A stretch of 64,000 bases of DNA from JBHJGO01 sp050331715 (GCA_050331715.1 JBHJGO010000004.1:24567-88566), one strand, 5' to 3'. Positions 36,383 through 45,243 are shown, numbered from the stretch's first letter. Translations and numbers: made by a program. The notes: generated by a model from the letters alone, not told the origin.

Positions 36383-37168
36383 ATGGTATCCTCACCTCGC
36401 AACTCAAATGCCCACCCTTCCGGTAAGCTGCTAAAGTTCCTGGCGCTGTCTGTAAGCGCAACCTACCTGTTGAGTTCAGGTCAGGCAAAGGCCCAGTGGA
36501 TTGCTGAAGATGTTAGTCAGGCTCAGCTTCCACCAGAAGAAGTTTGGGATTTAGAAGAAATTCCTGACGCCGATCCAAATCCAACCCAGGAGATTCCTGC
36601 TCCGGCCCCCCAGCCCCAGCCAGAGACGCGTAATGAGCCGATTGACCTACCCGGCGAACCTAACGCTTACCTGCGTTTCTTTTGCGAGAGTGTCGACAAC
36701 CAGTACACGGTAATGTACTATCCTGCCAGTCAGCCCAACCAATCCTATCCCTGGGCAATTCCAGGGGCCATGGGCGGTGGATGGACACCTGAGCGCCGCT
36801 GTAATGAGATTGCACGGCGGTTGGAAGCCTATCGTCCCGATGGCTTATCCGAACTACAGACTGGCATTGAAAATGGCTATAACGTGATCTGCGCCACAAC
36901 AGAAGATGTTCCCGACTGCCGTATCGTATTGACGGTTCCACCGGGAGAGAATCCTGAATTAGTTCGCGATCGCATCTTCGAAAATCTGGTCACTGCTGAT
37001 ACTGGTACACCAACCCAAGGAGTTTACACCTTCACTGAAGATGGGTCAGGCTTAGACATTTTTCAGGGATTATTTGGGCGTTCCAGAAGGCAACAATCTC
37101 CTCAAGGAATTGACCTGAAACCATTTTTAGATCGGTTAGATCGCGGTAATGGTGCTAATTTGAGATAG
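36383..37168 (+). CDS. COP23 domain protein with signal peptide
   Basis: A 261-residue exported protein of the COP23 (circadian oscillating protein) family. An N-terminal signal peptide ends near residue 36 (SSGQAKAQW). A Pro/Glu-rich linker follows to about residue 90, then the COP23 domain with RFFCESVDNQYTVMYYP, WTPERRCNEIARRLEAY, GYNVICAT and PDCRIVLTVPPGENP; four Cys residues may pair. It has AAGGAG at a good ribosome-binding distance. The biochemical role of COP23 is unknown. A hairpin lies after it. Confidence 0.88.
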   Translation: MVSSPRNSNAHPSGKLLKFLALSVSATYLLSSGQAKAQWIAEDVSQAQLPPEEVWDLEEIPDADPNPTQEIPAPAPQPQPETRNEPIDLPGEPNAYLRFFCESVDNQYTVMYYPASQPNQSYPWAIPGAMGGGWTPERRCNEIARRLEAYRPDGLSELQTGIENGYNVICATTEDVPDCRIVLTVPPGENPELVRDRIFENLVTADTGTPTQGVYTFTEDGSGLDIFQGLFGRSRRQQSPQGIDLKPFLDRLDRGNGANLR

Positions 37169-37191
37169 TGTAGAGGACTTGAAAAGGTTCA

Positions 37192-37221
37192 CTAGAAAAA
37201 GCGACCCCATGCTTTTTCTAG
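37192..37221. terminator. Hairpin after the COP23 gene
   Basis: CTAGAAAAAGC (37192-37202) and GCTTTTTCTAG (37211-37221) form an 11-base perfect stem with an 8-base loop; the U-rich arm is internal, so it may act as a weak terminator in either direction. Confidence 0.5.
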
Positions 37222-37345
37222 GATATAAATTAGGGCGCGGTTAATCGAGGGTAGGCACGGTTGGTATTGGGTTTCACTCAATCAAATCACCGGGTTTGGA
37301 GGAATATCGCGATTGCACCAAGGGCCTTGGCTCGATCATTAGCTT

Positions 37346-37984
37346 TTAGGCTAGCAATGTCGGCTTCAGCTTCAGTCGAAAAACGGAACCGAATGGGTTA
37401 ACTATTTTACTCAGCTTTGTCCAATCCGAATTCTGAGAAGCCGTACACCCTGGGTTAAGTTCGGGATTGAACAGGGTCTCCATCAAGAGTTCCTGGACTG
37501 CCGTTTTGAGAAAGCATTCAACCAACCAATCCTGAGTACGCTCAATCTCTCGGTCAAATTCTAGATAAACTGCGCCGATAATTGCTTCAAATACCTGCGC
37601 TAGAATTTTGTTTTGATTGAAGGGATGCTTCCAACCGTAGCTTTCTCCCAGATATTGAGTCACATCTGGCCAGATTAGCCGGAGACAATTGGCTAGATTT
37701 GCAGCGCTAATCAAATCACTTTTTAAAACGGTTAGTGTAGGATTGCTCCATGCTTGACACTGAGTTTCCAGATAATTCTCAACCAGGACACTCAAAACCT
37801 CTGAACCGACATAGGCCAAACCCACGTGCTCTAAAGATTCAGCCTGAGTTTGCGCGTTCTCAGGATGATTCAGAGCAATTTCTAAGAGTTCCTGCCGCCT
37901 AAAGCAAGGCAGACCGATTGCATTCCGTAACTCCTGAAGACGCCGTTGAAGACTAGGGGGCATTAACACTGACTCCGTAACCAT
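37346..37984 (-). CDS. RNase III-like protein lacking catalytic aspartates
   Basis: A 212-residue protein with an RNase III fold and no double-stranded RNA-binding domain. The signature ERLEFLGD reads ESLEHVGL (49-56), so the metal-binding Asp is Leu56. The second acidic motif ADxFEALIGA reads AQVFEAIIGA (129-138), so that Asp is Gln130 while Glu133 remains. The rest of the fold (LNHPEN, KSDLISAANLA, NKILAQ) is well kept, arguing for selection, perhaps as an RNA-binding or partner-binding protein. It reads in the same direction as the EamA gene, 48 bases beyond that gene's start codon region. Confidence 0.82.
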   Translation of the reverse strand: MVTESVLMPPSLQRRLQELRNAIGLPCFRRQELLEIALNHPENAQTQAESLEHVGLAYVGSEVLSVLVENYLETQCQAWSNPTLTVLKSDLISAANLANCLRLIWPDVTQYLGESYGWKHPFNQNKILAQVFEAIIGAVYLEFDREIERTQDWLVECFLKTAVQELLMETLFNPELNPGCTASQNSDWTKLSKIVNPFGSVFRLKLKPTLLA

Positions 37985-38032
37985 CTAATCTTGGCTACAG
38001 AAGAATTGCCGAAAATTACGGACAAAACCAAG

Positions 38033-39811
38033 TTAGGCGGAAGCTTTCTTCTGCTTCGATGTCCACATTCTTTCTAAGCTAATGGCAATCACGCCTAAAA
38101 TCACCAGTATCATGCCAAAAATTTGCTGGAGACTGAGGGATTCTCCGATAATGAAAAAGGCAAAGAGAGCTGTTAATGCTGGCCCTGCCGCTCCAATAAT
38201 TGCGGCCTCTGCTGCACCCGCAAACCGAATCGCAAAGTTATTCAGCAGATAACCACAGAGCGTTAAACCGCCAAGGATAAGGCTACCAATGATCAATCCT
38301 TGGGTAGAATTAGGCTCGATGGATAACTGAATGCCGGGTAAAAAGCTGAGCGAATCCCCAGATAAACCGATGCCAATCAGACTCAAGGAGGAAAAGACAA
38401 AGATACAAAAGAAGTTCACCAGACTAAATGGTACGGGATGTAACCGTCCGGCAGAAATCTGAGTCAGTAATACATACATTGCGAAGGTGATACCCGCAGA
38501 TAGAGAAGCTGCAATTCCAACGAGAGGATAATTAATTACGACCTGACTGTCGCTACCAATAAAATTTCCCAAACAGAGAACAGCAACCCCCAATACGATC
38601 AGAATCATCGCCCCAATTCTCGGCCCAGTTGGGCGATCGCCAAATAATCCCCAGGAGGCAAATACAGTAACGATAGGATAGATAAAAAAGATTGTGATAG
38701 CAATCCCGGCATTAATCTCTCCCAGCGCAACGTAAATTGAGACCTGAGACAGGAAAAGGAAAAATCCACTCCCAATCACACTGGCGGCCAGGGACAAATC
38801 ACGGGATTGCAAGAATCGCTTCAGATCGCTCCAAACAGGGGGGTAGAGAAAGGTTGCCAGGACAGGCATCAGCAGCAGAACCACGATCATCCGCAGCAGC
38901 AAAATCAGTAAGGAATTACCAATTCCAGGAGAAATGACCCCATCCACCTGAAACAGGCCAAAAATTGAACGGGGGCCAGCCGGGGACTTCAACAAAATCT
39001 TGAGGCAAACATTGAAGACCGACAGAGTAATCGCCGACATCAGGGCAAGGAAAATACCCAACTGAATCTGGGAGGCAGGTCTCTTAGATGGCTGAGCTGC
39101 GGGTTGCTGGGTTTTAGATACAGGAGAAGTAATCGGTTGGGATCGAACTGGAGCAGAAGAGCGGGCCGGCAGGGAACTCTGAGTCATTCCAGACATCTGT
39201 TCAGGAGCTGAATCTGCCGTAACGCCAAGTTGTTGCTGTAGGCGACTCACTGCCGTTTCTAGAAGCGCTTCCATCTGCTCCTCAAGGCTCTGTAGATGGG
39301 TCAACCGCTGGGATAGGTCACTCTGATAGCTCCCCAGTTCCTGCTGCAATTCACGGAAGGTTTGGTTCAGACTATTATCCAGCACCGCCTCCAAATCCTG
39401 AGAGGGTAGACCTGGATTTGTACCACTGGGAGGGGGAAGGATGCCCTCTGCCTCACCCTGCAACAGAGTTGGATCTGATGCTGCACGATGCTGATTTAAC
39501 CGCAGCACCATCTCTTTCTGTAGATTACTGGCCAAGACCTGGGCTAGCTGCTTCAACCAAACTTGCTGCTGGGCCACCTGTCTCTCTGACAAGCTTTGGA
39601 GTCGCTGAAATCGCAGATCTTCCTGTTCCTGGCGAAGCTGATCAACCTCCTGGAGCAGGCGATGCTTGTCCTGTTGCAGCCGCTCAATATCTTGGGAGAG
39701 CTGCTGCTTTACATCTCGTTGAAAGGTTTCTAGTTCCTGAACAACCGACGATAGAATCTCCTCCGGAGATCGATTAGTTGCGGAGAGGGGTTGATTGTCC
39801 TGTATGCCCAT
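38033..39811 (-). CDS. EamA/DMT transporter with long N-terminal coiled-coil region
   Basis: A 592-residue protein. Residues 17-110 and 137-197 are Gln/Glu/Leu-rich heptad coiled coils (ERLQQDKHRLLQEVDQL), followed by a Ser/Pro/Gln linker to about residue 247. Residues 250-585 hold ten hydrophobic helices in two EamA halves (INAGIAITIFFIYPIVTVFA; AAEAAIIGAAGPALTALFAF), the drug/metabolite transporter fold. The substrate is unknown. Plain DMT transporters are near 300 residues, so half of this protein is an added cytoplasmic scaffold. It converges with nothing nearby and is the gene upstream of the RNase III-like gene on the minus strand. Confidence 0.88.
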   Translation of the reverse strand: MGIQDNQPLSATNRSPEEILSSVVQELETFQRDVKQQLSQDIERLQQDKHRLLQEVDQLRQEQEDLRFQRLQSLSERQVAQQQVWLKQLAQVLASNLQKEMVLRLNQHRAASDPTLLQGEAEGILPPPSGTNPGLPSQDLEAVLDNSLNQTFRELQQELGSYQSDLSQRLTHLQSLEEQMEALLETAVSRLQQQLGVTADSAPEQMSGMTQSSLPARSSAPVRSQPITSPVSKTQQPAAQPSKRPASQIQLGIFLALMSAITLSVFNVCLKILLKSPAGPRSIFGLFQVDGVISPGIGNSLLILLLRMIVVLLLMPVLATFLYPPVWSDLKRFLQSRDLSLAASVIGSGFFLFLSQVSIYVALGEINAGIAITIFFIYPIVTVFASWGLFGDRPTGPRIGAMILIVLGVAVLCLGNFIGSDSQVVINYPLVGIAASLSAGITFAMYVLLTQISAGRLHPVPFSLVNFFCIFVFSSLSLIGIGLSGDSLSFLPGIQLSIEPNSTQGLIIGSLILGGLTLCGYLLNNFAIRFAGAAEAAIIGAAGPALTALFAFFIIGESLSLQQIFGMILVILGVIAISLERMWTSKQKKASA

Positions 39812-40032
39812 GCAAAATTTACCTCACAATCGGATCTGCTCACCTGGCCAACGGTCGTAGCACTCTGAGGCTAGAATACCCCGGCAAGATCGAAGTATCA
39901 ACTGGCGGACTTGAGAACCATCATAACCCCATCGAGCGGATGAAAATTCAGTAAAATTGTCCATGATTGGATTCGGTTGATTGAAACCGAGTTGAAACCA
40001 GATTAAGTCTGTGAAAATAGAATCTTCTAGCT

Positions 40033-40038
40033 TATAAT
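40033..40038 (+). promoter_or_regulatory. Candidate -10 box of rplS
   Basis: TATAAT lies 35 bases before the rplS start. The -35 position is weak (TGTGAA at 17-base spacing). Confidence 0.4.
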
Positions 40039-40073
40039 TGGAGATTGTGAGTTTTTGATTGTGAGTTAGAGCC

Positions 40074-40460
40074 ATGCTATCGCCGGAGATTATCCGCACC
40101 ATAGAGGCGGAAGAGATTCAGAGTGTTCAGGAAAAGTTCAAGAAGAAAAAGCTGCCTGACGTTTATGTAGGTGATACCGTTCGGGTTGGGGTTCGGATTC
40201 AAGAAGGGAACAAAGAGCGGACTCAGCCCTACGAAGGAACTGTGATTGCCATTAAAGGTGGTGGAATCAACAAGTCTATTACGGTTCGTAAGGTATTTCA
40301 GGGCGTTGGCGTCGAACGGGTTTTTCTAATCCATTCTCCTCGGATTGCTAGCTTGAAAGTAACCCGCCGGGGTAAGGTTCGACGGGCCAAGCTTTACTAC
40401 TTGCGCGATCGCGTCGGTAAGGCAACCCGGGTGAAGCAGCGCTTTGATCGACCGCTCTAG
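40074..40460 (+). CDS. rplS: 50S ribosomal protein L19
   Basis: L19 lies at the 30S-50S interface. The 128-residue protein shows PDVYVGDTVRVGVRIQEGNKER, YEGTVIAIKGGGINKSITVRK and the C-terminal RGKVRRAKLYYLRDRVGKATR. The cyanobacterial-style short N-terminal extension before IRTIEAEEIQ is present. It precedes the tRNA-Trp/secE/nusG cluster on the same strand. Confidence 0.97.
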   Translation: MLSPEIIRTIEAEEIQSVQEKFKKKKLPDVYVGDTVRVGVRIQEGNKERTQPYEGTVIAIKGGGINKSITVRKVFQGVGVERVFLIHSPRIASLKVTRRGKVRRAKLYYLRDRVGKATRVKQRFDRPL

Positions 40461-40565
40461 GCTGTGATTCCAACTGAACAACCTGAATCTCAAGATGAAT
40501 TGCTCTTCGGTGCTGTAGTTTTGTGTTACTATTGGTAAATCCGATGCTACGAGTTCATCGGAAAT

Positions 40566-40638
40566 GCGCTCTTAGTTCAGTTGGTAGAACGCAGGTCTCC
40601 AAAACCTGATGTCGGGGGTTCGAGTCCTCCAGGGCGCG
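40566..40638 (+). tRNA. trnW: tRNA-Trp (anticodon CCA)
   Basis: A 73-base cloverleaf: acceptor GCGCTCT/AGGGCGC, D arm with TTCAGTTGGTAGAA, anticodon loop TCTCCAAAA with CCA, T arm GGGGGTTCGAGTCCTCC, discriminator G. The terminal CCA is not encoded. It sits before secE, the usual cyanobacterial place. Confidence 0.96.
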
Positions 40639-40694
40639 TCAAGGGCGGCTCGATTTGAAAGCATTCAGTTTATGAGCTGTGAGGGATTCAGTGC

Positions 40695-40700
40695 TATAAT
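40695..40700 (+). promoter_or_regulatory. Candidate -10 box of the secE-nusG-rplKA operon
   Basis: A consensus TATAAT lies between tRNA-Trp and secE, 70 bases before the secE start. No good -35 is seen at 17-18 bases. Confidence 0.45.
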
Positions 40701-40770
40701 GTGACCTTTGAGCTAATTCACGGCTAACAGGCCGTGGGTCAAGCTCCAAAGAGTTATAAGGAGTGTTCCC

Positions 40771-40998
40771 GTGGTCAAGAAAGATGAGGTCAAGTCTGCG
40801 GAAACTGCGGATAAGCCGAGTCCAATTTTTAGCTTCTTCCAGGAAGCTCGAGAGGAACTTAGTAAGGTTGTTTGGCCTAGCCGACAGCAGCTTTTTAGTG
40901 AGTCAGCAGTTGTCCTGTTGATGGTGATTCTCTCAGCCGCAACCATCTATTTGGTTGACAATCTCCTGCGTGGGATCTCAGGGCAGATATTTCAGTAG
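40771..40998 (+). CDS. secE: Preprotein translocase subunit SecE
   Basis: A 75-residue single-span SecE of the short cyanobacterial/chloroplast type. It has the conserved FFQEAREELSKVVWPSRQQ amphipathic segment and one helix (SAVVLLMVILSAATIYLVDNL). SecE clamps SecY in the translocon. The start is GTG at 40771 with AAGGAG upstream. It begins the secE-nusG-rplK-rplA operon. Confidence 0.96.
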   Translation: MVKKDEVKSAETADKPSPIFSFFQEAREELSKVVWPSRQQLFSESAVVLLMVILSAATIYLVDNLLRGISGQIFQ

Positions 40999-41033
40999 CC
41001 TCTACAAGGAAGGAACTACAGCAGTTTGAAGCT

Positions 41034-41678
41034 ATGGCAGAAGAATTTGAAGTCGATTCGCAGTCAGAAGACTACTCTCCTGGGGAAGTCCGCTGGTACG
41101 TGGTTCAAGTGGCCTCTGGCTGTGAAAAGCGGGTCAAGGTGAACCTGGAGCAACGTTCCAAAACACTGGACGTTACTGATCGAATTCTCCAAGTTCAGAT
41201 TCCTCAAACTCCGACCTTTAAACTCCGTAAGGATGGCAGCCGCCATCAGATGGATGAGAAGGTTTTTCCTGGCTATGTTTTGGTGCAAATGCGACTCAGA
41301 CGTGACCAGGAAGACGGTCAGTGGGACATTGATGACGACGCATGGCAGGTGGTTAAAAGCACCCCCCATGTGATCAACTTTGTCGGTGCAGAGCAGAGGC
41401 GGAGTAGCGGTCGCGGTCGCGGCCACGTTAAGCCCATGCCGCTAAGCCCAACAGAAGTTGAGCGGATCTTTAAACAGGCGGAGCAGCAAGAGCCTGTGGT
41501 TCAGGTGTCTGTTGCAGCGGGAGATCACATTGTGGTTTTATCTGGCCCCTTCAAAGATTTTGAAGGTGACGTAATTGAAGTCAGCCCGGAGCGTAGCAAG
41601 CTCAAGGCACTACTCTCAATTTTTGGCCGGGACACTCCTGTGGAGTTAGAGTTCAATCAGGTGGAAAAACAAGGCTAA
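41034..41678 (+). CDS. nusG: Transcription termination/antitermination protein NusG
   Basis: NusG binds RNA polymerase and aids processivity and termination. The 214-residue protein has an NGN domain (RWYVVQVASGCEKRVKVNLE, KVFPGYVLVQM, STPHVINFVG) and a C-terminal KOW domain (GDHIVVLSGPFKDFEGDV...). A charged insertion around residues 60-80 and a Gly/Arg-rich stretch (RRSSGRGRGHVKP) are typical of cyanobacterial NusG. It is 35 bases after secE and 3 bases before rplK. Confidence 0.97.
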   Translation: MAEEFEVDSQSEDYSPGEVRWYVVQVASGCEKRVKVNLEQRSKTLDVTDRILQVQIPQTPTFKLRKDGSRHQMDEKVFPGYVLVQMRLRRDQEDGQWDIDDDAWQVVKSTPHVINFVGAEQRRSSGRGRGHVKPMPLSPTEVERIFKQAEQQEPVVQVSVAAGDHIVVLSGPFKDFEGDVIEVSPERSKLKALLSIFGRDTPVELEFNQVEKQG

Positions 41679-41681
41679 AGA

Positions 41682-42107
41682 ATGGCAAAGAAAGTTGTCG
41701 CGTTAATTAAATTGGCAATTTCAGCAGGAAAGGCAAACCCTGCCCCGCCAATTGGCCCAGCACTGGGTCAGCACGGTGTGAATATCATGGCATTTTGCAA
41801 GGAGTACAATGCCAAGACCGCTGATAAAGCAGGTCTGGTGGTTCCAGTGGAAATCTCTGTCTATGAAGATCGGAGTTTCACCTTTGTACTGAAAACTCCT
41901 CCTGCTTCCGTTTTGTTGAAAAAAGCAGCAGGAATTGATAAGGGTTCAGGTCAACCCAACAAGATTATGGTTGGTAGTATCACCCAGGCTCAGCTTCGGG
42001 AGATTGCTGAAATGAAGATGCCTGACCTGAATGCCAATGATGTAGAAGCCGCAATGAAGATTGTCGGTGGTACTGCTAAGAATATGGGAATTACCATCAG
42101 CGACTAG
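41682..42107 (+). CDS. rplK: 50S ribosomal protein L11
   Basis: L11 forms the GTPase-associated stalk base. The 141-residue length and blocks IKLAISAGKANPAPPIGPAL, GQHGVNIMAFCKEYN and the C-terminal KIVGGTAKNMGI are diagnostic. It starts 3 bases after the nusG stop and is co-transcribed with it. Confidence 0.98.
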   Translation: MAKKVVALIKLAISAGKANPAPPIGPALGQHGVNIMAFCKEYNAKTADKAGLVVPVEISVYEDRSFTFVLKTPPASVLLKKAAGIDKGSGQPNKIMVGSITQAQLREIAEMKMPDLNANDVEAAMKIVGGTAKNMGITISD

Positions 42108-42193
42108 TTGATGGTTTCGATAGCACTGTTCACAAACACTGTTCACACATTTGGGGGAGAGGTTAGAACTTCGTTAATACCCCGGGAGAAATT

Positions 42194-42913
42194 ATGGTTA
42201 AAAAAGTTTCGCGTCGATTGCAGGAATTGCAAAAGAAAGTAGAGGAGCGGGCCTACCTGCCGCTTGAGGCCGTTAGTTTATTGAGGGAGACCGCTACGGC
42301 TAAGTTTCCGGAGGCGGCTGAGGCTCACATTCGATTAGGGATTGACCCAAAGTATACGGATCAGCAGCTTCGGACAACGGTAACTCTGCCTAAAGGAACC
42401 GGGCAAACAATCCGAATTGCTGTCCTGGCCAAGGGAGAAAAGGTAACTGAGGCCCAGAATGCTGGAGCAGATTTGGTAGGGTCTGAGGATCTAATTGCCG
42501 ATATCCAGAAGGGAATGCTGGACTTTGATCTATTGATTGCAACGCCGGACATGATGCCCCAGGTGGCAAAGCTCGGTCGTCTGCTAGGCCCGAAGGGATT
42601 GATGCCTTCTCCGAAAGGAGGTACGGTAACCACTGACCTGCCTAAAGCAATTGATGAATTCAAGGCTGGAAAACTGGAGTTCCGGGCAGATCGAACAGGG
42701 ATTGTACACGTAATGTTTGGAAAAGCTGACTTTCCAGCGGAGGATTTACTGACCAATTTGGTTGCACTACAGGATTGTATCGACCGTAACCGTCCCTCAG
42801 GCGCGAAAGGTCGATATTGGCGGACTGTCTATGTTTCAGCGACTATGGGGCCATCCATCCAGGTTGATGTAAACGCACTGCGGGACTTCAAGATGGAAGA
42901 AGCAGCTTCCTAA
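42194..42913 (+). CDS. rplA: 50S ribosomal protein L1
   Basis: L1 binds 23S rRNA at the E-site stalk and often autoregulates the rplKA operon by binding its mRNA. The 239-residue protein has the family blocks GLMPSPKGGTVT, LEFRADRTGIVHVMFG and VYVSATMGPSIQVD. It ends the ribosomal operon here; rplJ and rplL, usually next, are not present downstream. Its last 26 bases overlap the convergent small unknown gene. Confidence 0.98.
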   Translation: MVKKVSRRLQELQKKVEERAYLPLEAVSLLRETATAKFPEAAEAHIRLGIDPKYTDQQLRTTVTLPKGTGQTIRIAVLAKGEKVTEAQNAGADLVGSEDLIADIQKGMLDFDLLIATPDMMPQVAKLGRLLGPKGLMPSPKGGTVTTDLPKAIDEFKAGKLEFRADRTGIVHVMFGKADFPAEDLLTNLVALQDCIDRNRPSGAKGRYWRTVYVSATMGPSIQVDVNALRDFKMEEAAS

Positions 42914-43127
42914 GGGCGAGTCGAGAATACCATACTGCTTCTTGGGCATTCGCTACCAGAAAATCCCATTCATTTTGGCTGCCGTCTCCGGCAAGACAGC
43001 AGCCAATAATGATGCCTTCAATTTCTTCGCCTTGCCAGGTGGCAACCACTGGATCACCAATCTGAAATGGAAGTTCTTGATGCCACTGCTGGATTTGCTG
43101 GCTAAATTGCAGGAGTTGATGATTCAT
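42888..43127 (-). CDS. Small protein of unknown function overlapping rplA
   Basis: A 79-residue protein from an ATG at 43127 (the frame is open to 43187). It begins MNHQLLQFSQQIQQWH, followed by a small beta-domain-like segment FQIGDPVVATWQGEEIEGIIIGC, reminiscent of KOW/SH3-like beta barrels, and ends WYSRLALRKLLLPS. I do not recognise the family. Its 3' end overlaps rplA by 26 bases and its start is close to the divergent nadK (77 bases). Confidence 0.6.
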   Translation of the reverse strand: MNHQLLQFSQQIQQWHQELPFQIGDPVVATWQGEEIEGIIIGCCLAGDGSQNEWDFLVANAQEAVWYSRLALRKLLLPS

Positions 43128-43204
43128 AGCACAAACCTTAGACTGAACATCACAAAAATCAAGAGTGCGATAATGGTCGGGTAGCAAGTTACCGAAGAAG
43201 AACT

Positions 43205-44125
43205 GTGGACATCAAGCAGGTGATTATTGCCCACAAGGCCCACGACCGCCAGAGTAAGCACTGGGCAGAGGAATATGCTGATCACTTCAAAAAACAAGGA
43301 TGCCGGGTATTGGTGGGGCCGAGCGGCCCCCATGATAATCCCTATCCGGTATTCCTGGCCTCTGTCACTGAACCGATTGATCTAGCAGTTGTTTTGGGTG
43401 GCGATGGCACAGCCCTGGCCGCTGCCCGCCACCTTTCTCCAGAAAACATTCCAATTCTAGCGGCCAATGTGGGAGGACATCTAGGATTTCTGACAGAGTC
43501 TTTTGAGGCAGTGGAAAATACAGCGGAGGTGATTGACCGGCTGTTCAATGACATTTATGCATTGCAGCAACGTTTAAAGGTTCAGGCAGCGGTTGTTGAG
43601 GGAGACCGTATTGATTCAGAACCCGTGAGTGACTGGTTTCTAGCCCTGAATGAAATCTGCGTAAAACCCGCCTCTGCCCATCGGATGCCAACGTCGATTC
43701 TGGAGATGGAAGTCGATCGGGAAGAGGTCGATCAGTACCAGGGCGATGGGTTGATCATTGCTACTCCCACCGGATCGACCTGCTACAATGCCTCTGCTAA
43801 TGGCCCAATTATCCATACAGGAATGAATTCCATCGTTGTGACCCCAATTTGTCCCCTGAGTCTCTCCAGTCGCCCCATTGTTCTGCCCCCTGGTTCCGTG
43901 GTGAGTGTTTGGCCGCTGGCCGATCCTGAACATGAAACAAAACTCTGGACAGATGGGGTTCTAGCAACGTCGATCTGGCCAGGGCAGCGGGTCGATGTTA
44001 AAACGGCTAACTGTGAGGCTCGGTTTATTATCCTGCGAAAAGATTATTCATTCTTTCAAACTATTCAAGAGAAACTTCAATGGGCTGGGGCTCGGATTCG
44101 CTACACCAACAATCATCGGAATTAA
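43205..44125 (+). CDS. nadK: NAD kinase
   Basis: A 306-residue NAD kinase (ATP-NAD kinase fold), the source of NADP+. It has the GGDGT motif (LAVVLGGDGTALAAARHL), the VGGHLGFLTES segment, NEICVKPAS, the GDGLIIATPTGSTCYNASANGPI diacylglycerol-kinase-like block (in part) and a C-terminal VDVKTANCEARF. The start is a GTG at 43205 (MDIKQVIIAHK). It is the longer cyanobacterial type, of which cyanobacteria usually carry two copies. Confidence 0.95.
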   Translation: MDIKQVIIAHKAHDRQSKHWAEEYADHFKKQGCRVLVGPSGPHDNPYPVFLASVTEPIDLAVVLGGDGTALAAARHLSPENIPILAANVGGHLGFLTESFEAVENTAEVIDRLFNDIYALQQRLKVQAAVVEGDRIDSEPVSDWFLALNEICVKPASAHRMPTSILEMEVDREEVDQYQGDGLIIATPTGSTCYNASANGPIIHTGMNSIVVTPICPLSLSSRPIVLPPGSVVSVWPLADPEHETKLWTDGVLATSIWPGQRVDVKTANCEARFIILRKDYSFFQTIQEKLQWAGARIRYTNNHRN

Positions 44126-44259
44126 TGAGTGTTAAGGATAGTTACGTTCTGGATTAAATTAAACTGCCGTTTCCGCTTGTGCGCTACTCTGAGGGGGCGG
44201 ATAAGAGACTCAGGCATCCTTAGAAACTTCAAATCCAATTTCAGATCGCATCAACAGAC

Positions 44260-45237
44260 ATGACGGCAACTGTATCGGCTTCGACTCAAACTGTTCGGAT
44301 TGGTTCACGCAAAAGTCAACTTGCTCTGGTTCAAACCTACTGGGTACAGGAAGAGCTCCAGAAGCATTTCCCTCACATCACCTTTGAAGTTCACACCATG
44401 TCAACTCAGGGGGACAAGATTCTAGATGTTGCCCTGGCAAAGATTGGTGATAAGGGATTATTCACTAAAGAACTTGAAGTGGGAATGCTGAATCAGGAAA
44501 CCGATATTGCGGTGCATTCCTTAAAAGATTTACCGACGAATTTGCCAGAAGGATTAATGTTGGGCTGTGTAACTGCGAGAGAAAACCCTGCCGATGCCCT
44601 GGTTGTTCATGAAAAACACCGGGATCGTCAGCTTGATACTTTGCCAGAGGGGGCAGTGATTGGAACTTCTTCTCTGCGGCGTTTGGCTCAATTGCGCCAT
44701 TATTACCCTAAGTATCAATTTAAAGATATTCGCGGTAATCTCAATACCCGTCTACAAAAGCTGGATGAAGGAGGCTATGACGCGATCATTCTCGCCGTGG
44801 CAGGGTTGGAGCGCCTTGGAATGCCCGAACGAATTCATCAAATTATTCCGGCTGAGATTTCACTTCATGCAGTCGGTCAGGGAGCCTTGGGAATTGAGTG
44901 TCGTAGCGGTGACAGTCGAATTCTAGACATTATTAAGGCGCTCGAACATACTGAAACATCACAACGATGCTACGCAGAGCGATCCTTTCTGCGGGAACTG
45001 GAAGGGGGCTGTCAAGTTCCCATCGGTGTAAATACTGTGATTGCACAGGATCAGTTAACGCTGACTGGCATGGTTGCCAGCCTGGATGGACAGCGATTAA
45101 TTAAGGATTCGGTGAGTGGTAGTCCGACAGAAGCAGAGGAATTAGGTAAGACTTTGGCGAATCAATTGCGTCAGCAGGGTGCGAGGGAAATCCTGGAAGA
45201 AATTTTTGCCACCCTTGAGCGTGAGCAAAAAGCATAA
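44260..45237 (+). CDS. hemC: Porphobilinogen deaminase (hydroxymethylbilane synthase)
   Basis: HemC condenses four porphobilinogens into hydroxymethylbilane, feeding heme, chlorophyll and bilin synthesis. The 325-residue protein has RIGSRKSQLALVQT, the AVHSLKDLPT loop, IRGNLNTRLQKLDEG and the Cys in FLRELEGGCQVPIG that carries the dipyrromethane cofactor. A strong terminator follows. The GUN4-domain protein elsewhere in the window relates to the same tetrapyrrole pathway. Confidence 0.97.
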   Translation: MTATVSASTQTVRIGSRKSQLALVQTYWVQEELQKHFPHITFEVHTMSTQGDKILDVALAKIGDKGLFTKELEVGMLNQETDIAVHSLKDLPTNLPEGLMLGCVTARENPADALVVHEKHRDRQLDTLPEGAVIGTSSLRRLAQLRHYYPKYQFKDIRGNLNTRLQKLDEGGYDAIILAVAGLERLGMPERIHQIIPAEISLHAVGQGALGIECRSGDSRILDIIKALEHTETSQRCYAERSFLRELEGGCQVPIGVNTVIAQDQLTLTGMVASLDGQRLIKDSVSGSPTEAEELGKTLANQLRQQGAREILEEIFATLEREQKA

Positions 45238-45243
45238 GATCAA

